From an uncultured Clostridia bacterium (lineage in GTDB: Bacteria; Bacillota; Clostridia; Oscillospirales; QAKW01): a stretch of DNA of 64,000 bases. A program made the translations under genes and the position numbers. Position 1 is the stretch's first letter. Each line of letters opens with the position of its first letter. Below, piece after piece: positions 57,932 to 64,000 of this stretch. The notes under the pieces are model-generated. The model did no database searches and was not told where the DNA came from. It saw nothing but the letters and a program-made list of their open reading frames with translations. The DNA lies in assembly GCA_944387895.1 (NCBI GenBank), contig CALXGQ010000008.1, positions 1-64,000 of the forward strand, in the 5' to 3' direction.

Positions 57932-60025
57932 ATGAGCAAAGTATCTGAAATTTTTGGTGAAAACGTCTTTGGCGATTCCGTGATGAAGGAGCGGCTGCCC
58001 AAGGAAACATACAGGCAGCTTCAACGCACCATCAAAAACGGCCGCCGGCTGGACAGCGCCGTTGCGGCGGTAGTAGCGAACGCGATGAAGGACTGGGCCA
58101 TTGAAAAAGGCGCAACTCATTTTACCCACTGGTTCCAGCCGTTGACCGGCGTGACCGCGGAGAAACACGACAGCTTCATCTCCCCCTGCGGCGACGGAAA
58201 AATCATCATGGAATTTTCCGGCAAAGAGCTGATCCAGGGCGAGCCGGACGCTTCCTCCTTCCCCTCCGGCGGACTGCGCGCCACCTTTGAAGCCCGCGGA
58301 TATACTGCATGGGATCCTTCCTCCTATGCCTTTATCAAGGATAACGTATTGTGCATCCCCACGGCCTTCTGTTCCTATAGCGGCGAGGCGCTAGACCGCA
58401 AGACCCCCCTTCTCCGCTCCATGGAAGCGATCAATAAGCAGGCTCTGCGGGTTCTGAAGCTTTTCGGTAACGACGACGTTACCGCCGTCCGCACGACGGT
58501 CGGCCCGGAGCAGGAATATTTTCTGATTGATAAGGACGTTTACGACCAGCGCAAGGATCTGATTTATACCGGCCGTACCTTGTTCGGCGCAAAACCGCCG
58601 AAGGGTCAGGAACTGGAGGATCATTATTTTGGCTCCATCAAACCCCGGGTTCAGGCCTTTATGAAGGATCTCAACGAAGAGCTGTGGAAGCTGGGCATTT
58701 TAGCCAAAACCGAGCACAACGAGGTTGCCCCCGCCCAGCATGAGCTGGCTCCCGTTTTTTCCACAACGAATATTGCGGCGGATCACAACCAGCTGACGAT
58801 GGAGATGATGCAGAAGGTCGCCGGAAAGCATCATATGGTCTGCCTGCTTCATGAAAAGCCCTTTGCCGGCGTCAACGGCAGCGGAAAGCACAACAACTGG
58901 TCCATCTCCACCGATACCGGGATGAACCTTCTGGAGCCGGGCGAAACGCCTTACGAGAACGCGCAGTTTCTTCTGTTCCTCTGCGCCGTTATCAAAGGCG
59001 TGGACGAATATCAGGATCTGCTGAGAATCTCCGTTGCTTCCGCGGGGAACGATCATCGTCTGGGCGCAAACGAAGCGCCTCCCGCCGTTGTTTCCATTTA
59101 TCTCGGCTCCGAGCTGACGGAGATTTTGGAATCCATTGAAAACGGCACCGCCTACGACGCAAAAGAAAAAGATCTGCTGAAGATCGGCGTTCATATGATG
59201 CCCCGCTTCCCCAAAGATACCACCGACCGCAACCGCACCTCGCCCTTTGCGTTTACCGGCAATAAATTCGAGTTCCGGATGCTTGGCTCTGCCCAGGCCG
59301 TTTCCTGCGCCAACGTCGTGCTGAACACCGTTGTGGCGGAAGAGCTCAAGCAGTTTGCCGACGCGCTGGACGGCGCGCCTGATTTCGATACCGCGCTTCA
59401 TGATCTGATCAAAAAGACCATAGCCGATCATAAGCGTATCATCTTCAACGGCAACGGCTACGACGAAGCCTGGCTGGTAGAAGCGAAAAAGCGCGGACTT
59501 TTGAATCTCACCTCCACGCCGGATTGCCTGCCCTATGTTCTCCATGAGAAAAACGTCAAGCTCTATACCGACCATAAAATCTATACAAAGACGGAAATTC
59601 AGGCGCGCTATGAGGTTTCCTGCGAGAACTACTGCAAAGTCATCCGTATCGAAGCGCTCACCATGCTGGATATGGCTAAAAAGGACATTCTGCCCACCGT
59701 CAGCAAGTTCACCGGCGAGCTGACCGAAGCCGCTCTGGCCAAGGCTTCCCTTTCCGACTCTTTGGATTGCAGCTACGAAAAAGAGCTGGTGGAGAAGCTC
59801 AGCCGCCTGAACGCAACGGCCTATCAGAAGGTCAAGGCGCTGGAGGAAGCCGTTTTGGGAGCAGACGATATTGTCGAAAGCAGCGCTCTTTGCCGCTACT
59901 ATAAAGACTCCGTATTTGCGGCGATGAGCGAGCTGCGCATCGTTGTGGACGAGATGGAAACCCTCACCGCAGCGTCCAGCTGGCCTTATCCCTCCTATGG
60001 CAAGCTGCTCTTCAGCATCAAATAA
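57932..60025 (+). CDS. glnN: Type III glutamine synthetase
   Basis: GlnN makes glutamine from glutamate, ammonia and ATP. The 697 residues match GSIII length: the family N-terminus ([20 protein letters not shown]), THWFQPLTG, the catalytic block [35 protein letters not shown] with the substrate residues, and [20 protein letters not shown]. The metal Glu and His and the flap-equivalent parts look intact, so this is the likely main synthetase of the region. It has its own promoter and a probable ANTAR-controlled leader. The hairpin-bearing gap to asnB suggests a shared transcript. Confidence 0.96.
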   Translation: MSKVSEIFGENVFGDSVMKERLPKETYRQLQRTIKNGRRLDSAVAAVVANAMKDWAIEKGATHFTHWFQPLTGVTAEKHDSFISPCGDGKIIMEFSGKELIQGEPDASSFPSGGLRATFEARGYTAWDPSSYAFIKDNVLCIPTAFCSYSGEALDRKTPLLRSMEAINKQALRVLKLFGNDDVTAVRTTVGPEQEYFLIDKDVYDQRKDLIYTGRTLFGAKPPKGQELEDHYFGSIKPRVQAFMKDLNEELWKLGILAKTEHNEVAPAQHELAPVFSTTNIAADHNQLTMEMMQKVAGKHHMVCLLHEKPFAGVNGSGKHNNWSISTDTGMNLLEPGETPYENAQFLLFLCAVIKGVDEYQDLLRISVASAGNDHRLGANEAPPAVVSIYLGSELTEILESIENGTAYDAKEKDLLKIGVHMMPRFPKDTTDRNRTSPFAFTGNKFEFRMLGSAQAVSCANVVLNTVVAEELKQFADALDGAPDFDTALHDLIKKTIADHKRIIFNGNGYDEAWLVEAKKRGLLNLTSTPDCLPYVLHEKNVKLYTDHKIYTKTEIQARYEVSCENYCKVIRIEALTMLDMAKKDILPTVSKFTGELTEAALAKASLSDSLDCSYEKELVEKLSRLNATAYQKVKALEEAVLGADDIVESSALCRYYKDSVFAAMSELRIVVDEMETLTAASSWPYPSYGKLLFSIK

Positions 60026-60069
60026 ACACAAAAAAAGACGGAAAGCTCTTGTTTTCCCGGATTTCCTTG

Positions 60070-60120
60070 CCGCTTTTCGCGCGCCCCTATGGACAATCCG
60101 CGGGGCGCTGCGAAAAGCGG
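60070..60120. repeat. Strong intergenic hairpin between glnN and asnB
   Basis: CCGCTTTTCGC plus GCGCCCC (60070-60087) pairs with GGGGCGC and GCGAAAAGCGG (60102-60120), an 18-bp stem with one bulged T around a 14-base loop. No T-run follows on either side within ten bases, so it is more likely an mRNA processing or stabilising structure than a terminator. Confidence 0.6.
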
Positions 60121-60176
60121 TACGGTTTTCCGGAGAAGGGTGATCCGCGAGGTCTTTGAAAGAGAGGAATCGGACC

Positions 60177-61757
60177 ATGTGCTCCATTATGGGTTACATC
60201 GGGAATGTAATATCATCAGAAAAATTCAGAGAGGGCTTTGATCAGACAAAGTCCCGCGGGCCGGACATGACAGAGGTGGTTGCTATTGAAAACGGCCGCC
60301 TCGGCTTTCACCGGCTGGCGATCATGGGTTTGACCCCCGAGGGAATGCAGCCCTTTACGCTTGGGGAAAACAAGCTTGTCTGCAACGGGGAAATCTATGG
60401 ATTCCGCTCCATCAAGCAGGAGTTGGCTGACAAGGGATATTCCTTTACAAGCGATTCCGACTGTGAAATCCTGCTTCCCCTCTATCAGGAATACGGGCTG
60501 GATATGTTTCGGATGCTGGACGCGGAATTTGCCATGATCCTCTACGACGCCGAGAAAAAAGCCCTGATCGCCGCAAGAGATCCCATCGGCATCCGGCCGT
60601 TGTATTACGGCCGGGACGCAGAAGGCTCCATTCTTTTCGCATCGGAGGCGAAAAACCTGGTGGGGCTGACGGACAAAATCCTTCCATTCCCGCCGGGGCA
60701 TTATTATGCCGATGGCGCCTTTCATTGCTATCGCGACATGACAAAAGTGGAAAAAATCTGCACCGACGATCTGGAAACCGTATGCCGCAAGATCCGCATA
60801 AAACTGACCCGGGGAATTGAAAAACAGCTGGACGCCGACGCACCCCTCGGCTTTTTGCTGAGCGGCGGCCTGGACTCCTCTCTGGTCTGCGCCGTTGCCG
60901 CAAAGGCGCTCGACCGGCCGATCGAAACCTTCTCCATCGGCATGGACGCCGACGCCATTGATCTAAAATACGCCCGGGAAGTGGCCGACTACATCCACAG
61001 CAATCATCATGAAATCATCATAACCCGCAACGACGTTTTAAAGGCGCTCCCGGAGGTGGTTGCCCTGCTGGGCACCTTCGATATCACCACGATCCGCGCC
61101 AGCATCGGGATGTATCTGGTCTGCAAGGCCGTGCATGAAACCAGCGACATCCGCGTCCTTCTGACCGGCGAAATCTCCGACGAGCTTTTCGGTTATAAAT
61201 ACACCGACTTTGCGCCTTCGGCCGAAGCCTTTCAGGAGGAATCCGCAAAACGGATCCGGGAGCTTCATATGTATGATGTTCTGCGTGCGGATCGCTGTAT
61301 TTCCGTCAATTCTCTGGAGGCGCGGGTTCCCTTTGGGGATCTGGACTTTGTGGAATACGTTATGAGCGTCGATCCGGAGAAAAAGCTCAATCATTACGGG
61401 ATCGGCAAATATCTTCTGCGGCACGCCTTTGAAGGCGACTACCTCCCCCCTTCCATCCTGATGCGCGAAAAGGCCGCATTCAGCGACGCTGTCGGCCATT
61501 CGATGGTAGACGACCTCAAGGAATATGCCGAAAAACTGTATACGGACGAAGAATTTCAGGCGCGCTGCGGCCGGTATTCCTACTGCCCGCCCTTTACCAA
61601 AGAATCTCTTCTCTACCGCGAGCTTTTTGAGCAGTATTATCCCGGTCAGGCGGAAATGATCGCCGGATTCTGGATGCCAAACAAAGAATGGGCGGGCTGC
61701 GACGTCAACGACCCTTCCGCCCGCGTCCTTTCCAACTATGGAAACAGCGGAAAATAA
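60177..61757 (+). CDS. asnB: Asparagine synthase (glutamine hydrolysing)
   Basis: AsnB transfers the glutamine amide to aspartate. The start at 60177 gives MCSIMGYIG, exposing Cys2 as the glutaminase nucleophile. The N-terminal Ntn domain (about 1-190; GHYYADG end) has RGPDMTEVV, FHRLAIMG, LVCNGEIYGF. The synthetase domain has the PP-loop LLSGGLDSSLVCAVAAKAL near residue 230, GMDADAIDLKYAREVAD and LLTGEISDELFGY. Length 526 fits. AGAGG precedes the ATG. It is 151 bp after glnN, the likely source of its substrate. Confidence 0.96.
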   Translation: MCSIMGYIGNVISSEKFREGFDQTKSRGPDMTEVVAIENGRLGFHRLAIMGLTPEGMQPFTLGENKLVCNGEIYGFRSIKQELADKGYSFTSDSDCEILLPLYQEYGLDMFRMLDAEFAMILYDAEKKALIAARDPIGIRPLYYGRDAEGSILFASEAKNLVGLTDKILPFPPGHYYADGAFHCYRDMTKVEKICTDDLETVCRKIRIKLTRGIEKQLDADAPLGFLLSGGLDSSLVCAVAAKALDRPIETFSIGMDADAIDLKYAREVADYIHSNHHEIIITRNDVLKALPEVVALLGTFDITTIRASIGMYLVCKAVHETSDIRVLLTGEISDELFGYKYTDFAPSAEAFQEESAKRIRELHMYDVLRADRCISVNSLEARVPFGDLDFVEYVMSVDPEKKLNHYGIGKYLLRHAFEGDYLPPSILMREKAAFSDAVGHSMVDDLKEYAEKLYTDEEFQARCGRYSYCPPFTKESLLYRELFEQYYPGQAEMIAGFWMPNKEWAGCDVNDPSARVLSNYGNSGK

Positions 61758-61788
61758 ATCAAAACGTGCTTGCTTCATCCCCTTCCCC

Positions 61789-61938
61789 TATATGGTTTGT
61801 GATGAAAACACATCAGAACAACGCCACGGCTTAGGGTTGCTCATCGTGAAACAAATCGCTGCCGCTCACAAGGGTACGGTAGAAATAGGACATAGTGAAT
61901 ATGGTGGGCTTGAGGTCAAAATATCCTTGCCTTTATAG
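61789..61938 (+). pseudogene. 3' remnant of a sensor histidine kinase gene
   Basis: About 49 codons encode the extreme C-terminus of a HATPase_c domain: RHGLGLLIVKQIAAAHKGTV has the G2 box GLGLxIVKQI and the following helix, and GHSEYGGLEVKISLPL is the last strand, ending at a TAG. The H box, N box and G1 box are missing, and the 5' side runs directly into the asnB end. Codon use (TTA, TTG, ATA, CAA) is more A/T-rich than asnB and nadE on either side, suggesting a foreign origin. It is probably a leftover of a lost or recombined two-component gene. Confidence 0.75.
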
Positions 61939-61972
61939 CCCGATCCAAAATTCAATCCCAAATAAACGCCGA

Positions 61973-62017
61973 AAGGGACGCTTCCTTATGTGAAGCATCC
62001 CTTAGACCCGTTTTTTT
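61973..62017 (+). terminator. Probable terminator after the histidine kinase remnant
   Basis: AAGGGACGCTTC (61973-61984) pairs with GAAGCATCCCTT (61992-62003) with one internal mismatch, and TTTTTTT lies at 62011-62017. The T-run is seven bases from the stem. It sits immediately before the nadE promoter. Confidence 0.6.
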
Positions 62018-62018
62018 A

Positions 62019-62047
62019 TTGACAAAATGCGGAAAGATCGATAAAAT
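62019..62047 (+). promoter_or_regulatory. SigA-type promoter of nadE
   Basis: A perfect TTGACA (62019-62024) and TAAAAT (62042-62047) at 17 bp spacing, 33 bases before the ATG. Confidence 0.8.
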
Positions 62048-62080
62048 TGATAATATACACCAACCATTCGGGAGGAGATT

Positions 62081-63991
62081 ATGAAAGACGGTTTTATTAA
62101 GGTTGCCGCCGGAAGCGTTGCGGTTTCTGTTGCGGATCCGCAGAAAAACGCCGATGAGATCATCGGCCGGATCCAGGAAGCCGACCGGGCCGGCGTTCAT
62201 CTGCTGGTTCTGCCGGAGCTTTGCATAACCGGCTACACCTGCGGCGATTTATTCTACAGCGAATTGCTCTTAAACGGCGCCCTTACGGCGCTGGAAAAAA
62301 TCCGGAAGGCTACGGAAGAATTATATCCCGTCGTTGTGGTAGGGCTTCCGCTTCGCTATCAGAGCAAGCTCTTTAACTGCGCCGCGGTTCTTTCTCAGGG
62401 CAACATCCTCGGATTCGTGCCGAAAACCCATCTGCCAAACTATGCGGAATTTTATGAAATGCGGCAGTTTTCTTCCGCGGAAGTACTCGACGGAACGGAA
62501 ACAATCTTCATAAACGACGAGGAGATCCCCTTCGGCGCCAATCTGCTGTTCCGGCATCAGGCGCTGGAAAGCTATTGCTTCGGCGTTGAGATCTGCGAAG
62601 ATCTCTGGGCCCCGGAAACGCCCTCTCAGTATCTGGCGGCGGCCGGCGCTCTGCTGATTGCCAATCCTTCCGCTTCCAATGAAGTCATCAGCAAAGACGA
62701 TTATCGCCGTCTTCTGGTTTCAGCCACCTCCGCCCGGTTGATTGCCGGCTATATTTACAGCAATGCCGGGCCGGAAGAATCTACGCAGGACATGGTTTTT
62801 TCGCGCCATCATCTGATCGCGGAAAACGGCGCGATCCTGGCAGAAAACGCCCCCTTTGAAGAAAATCAGCTTCTGATCACGGAAATAGACTTGCAGCGCC
62901 TGACGGCAGAGCGGCATAAAAATACCAGTTTCTACAGCCGGTCGGATCCATTCTCCGTGCTTCTCTTTGACCAGGAGCTGCGGGAAACGACGCTGACCCG
63001 GCACTATCCCAAAAACCCCTTTGTGCCGGCGGATCCCTCGTCCCTGAGCAAAAGAGCGGAGTCCATCCTTCAAATCCAGGCTCAGGGCTTGAAAAAACGG
63101 CTGGAGCACACCAAAGCCCAATGCGCCGTCGTCGGCATCTCCGGCGGGCTGGACAGCACTCTGGCGCTTCTTGTCGCCGCGCGGGCAATGAAGCTGCTCG
63201 GGCGGCCAAACAGCGATATCCTGGCCGTAACCATGCCCTGCTTCGGAACCTCGGCGCGCACCAAAACCAACGCTGTTTCGCTGTGCAGAGAGCTTGGCGC
63301 CGAGCTGATGGAAATCGATATTACCGCAGCGGTCAGCCGACACTTCGCCGATATCGGGCAGGAGGAAACGGTCTACGACGTGACCTACGAAAATTCTCAG
63401 GCGCGGGAGCGGACGCAGGTTCTGATGGATCTGGCCAACCGGCGCGGCGGGCTCCTTGTTGGCACCGGGGATCTATCGGAGCTTGCCCTTGGCTGGGCTA
63501 CCTACAACGGCGATCATATGTCCATGTATGGCGTGAACGCCTCTGTTCCGAAAACGCTGGTGCGCTATATTGTGCGCTATGAGGCGGAGCAAGCCTCCCC
63601 CGTACTCCGCGCCACCCTGCTGGATATCCTGGATACGCCGGTTTCACCGGAGCTTCTCCCGGTCGATCAGAACGGAGAGCTTTCGCAAAAAACAGAAGAT
63701 CTGGTCGGTCCCTATGAGCTGCATGATTTTTACCTCTATCATTTTCTCCGGTTCGGCTATACGCCGAAGAAGCTGCTGCGGCTGGCGCGCTATGTCTTTC
63801 AGGACAGCTATGACGATGAAGTGCTGATCCATTGGCTGAAAACATTTCTACGCCGCTTTTTCACCCAGCAGTTTAAGCGCTCCTGCCTGCCGGACGGCCC
63901 GAAGGTAGGCTCGGTTTCCCTTTCCCCCCGCGGGGATTGGCGGATGCCGTCCGACGCTTCCTTTGCGCTCTGGATCAACGATCTGCAATAA
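62081..63991 (+). CDS. nadE: Glutamine-dependent NAD+ synthase
   Basis: NadE amidates deamido-NAD with glutamine-derived ammonia. The 636 residues have an N-terminal nitrilase-type glutaminase domain with the Glu-Lys-Cys triad ([30 protein letters not shown]) and a C-terminal synthetase domain from about residue 320 ([18 protein letters not shown]-loop, [41 protein letters not shown]). Both domains are full length, so the enzyme can use glutamine. GGGAGG precedes the ATG. The gene is complete and ends nine bases before the window edge. Confidence 0.96.
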   Translation: MKDGFIKVAAGSVAVSVADPQKNADEIIGRIQEADRAGVHLLVLPELCITGYTCGDLFYSELLLNGALTALEKIRKATEELYPVVVVGLPLRYQSKLFNCAAVLSQGNILGFVPKTHLPNYAEFYEMRQFSSAEVLDGTETIFINDEEIPFGANLLFRHQALESYCFGVEICEDLWAPETPSQYLAAAGALLIANPSASNEVISKDDYRRLLVSATSARLIAGYIYSNAGPEESTQDMVFSRHHLIAENGAILAENAPFEENQLLITEIDLQRLTAERHKNTSFYSRSDPFSVLLFDQELRETTLTRHYPKNPFVPADPSSLSKRAESILQIQAQGLKKRLEHTKAQCAVVGISGGLDSTLALLVAARAMKLLGRPNSDILAVTMPCFGTSARTKTNAVSLCRELGAELMEIDITAAVSRHFADIGQEETVYDVTYENSQARERTQVLMDLANRRGGLLVGTGDLSELALGWATYNGDHMSMYGVNASVPKTLVRYIVRYEAEQASPVLRATLLDILDTPVSPELLPVDQNGELSQKTEDLVGPYELHDFYLYHFLRFGYTPKKLLRLARYVFQDSYDDEVLIHWLKTFLRRFFTQQFKRSCLPDGPKVGSVSLSPRGDWRMPSDASFALWINDLQ

Positions 63992-64000
63992 AAAAAGAAG

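Overview
The window is a stretch of chromosome from an endospore-forming, Gram-positive bacterium of the class Clostridia. The evidence is a sporulation set (sigK with its pro-sequence, spoIIE, cwlD, and a cwlJ-gerQ pair), Firmicutes-type gene orders, a bL27 with the cleavable N-terminal extension plus its protease Prp, and a type III glutamine synthetase. By eye the base composition is near half G+C with a strong bias to G/C at third codon positions. I would not name a genus. No insertion sequence, prophage, CRISPR array or rRNA operon was seen.

Layout. 0.1-3 kb: rpsF-ssb-rpsR (minus), then an AI-2E-type permease with an HD-domain protein. 3.1-7.6 kb: an ACT-domain protein with an aspartate kinase that has no ACT domains, sigK (minus), a GNAT-like protein with a NagD-type HAD phosphatase, and a Xer-type tyrosine recombinase preceded by a 28-bp dif-like palindrome. 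7.6-11.1 kb: Xaa-Pro peptidase, a tRNA Asp-Phe-Cys cluster, hslO, a methyltransferase and a YerC-type TrpR-like regulator. 11.2-13.6 kb: rplU-prp-rpmA-obg. 13.6-35 kb: an unbroken run of 23 minus-strand genes from yicC to recN that joins two clusters separate in Bacillus. 35-51 kb: gerQ/cwlJ, uvrBA, radA, cwlD, mutY with a membrane protein, spoIIE (plus), ychF, a GH123-like DUF4091 protein and mltG. 51-64 kb: a glutamine and nucleotide region, with glnA-like, ANTAR regulator, pyrG, purB and purA on the minus strand, and divergent glnN, asnB and nadE on the plus strand.

How the genes work together. Most of the window is information processing (translation, tRNA/rRNA modification, ribosome assembly GTPases, repair) and envelope or spore control (PrkC/PrpC, MltG, CwlD, CwlJ). 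The right end is the most coherent functional block: enzymes that make glutamine (GlnN) or use its amide (PyrG, AsnB, NadE), an atypical GSI homologue, and an ANTAR RNA-binding protein.

The best candidate for an undescribed system is the glnN leader (57786-57912). It holds two near-identical four-base-pair hairpins with A-x-x-G-x-x hexaloops (AATGAT and AATGGG), as expected for ANTAR binding. Each hairpin shares its 5' arm with a separate terminator-like stem. Across the divergent promoter lie the ANTAR protein, whose receiver lacks the acidic pair and the switch Ser/Thr, and a GSI homologue with Lys where the flap Glu is expected. I infer a nitrogen-responsive antitermination circuit in which the GS-like protein may be the sensor. 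Other notable items are the dif-like site abutting the xer promoter, a DUF4091 protein lacking its catalytic Asp-Glu pair, the ACT-less aspartate kinase, and a histidine-kinase 3' remnant between asnB and nadE.
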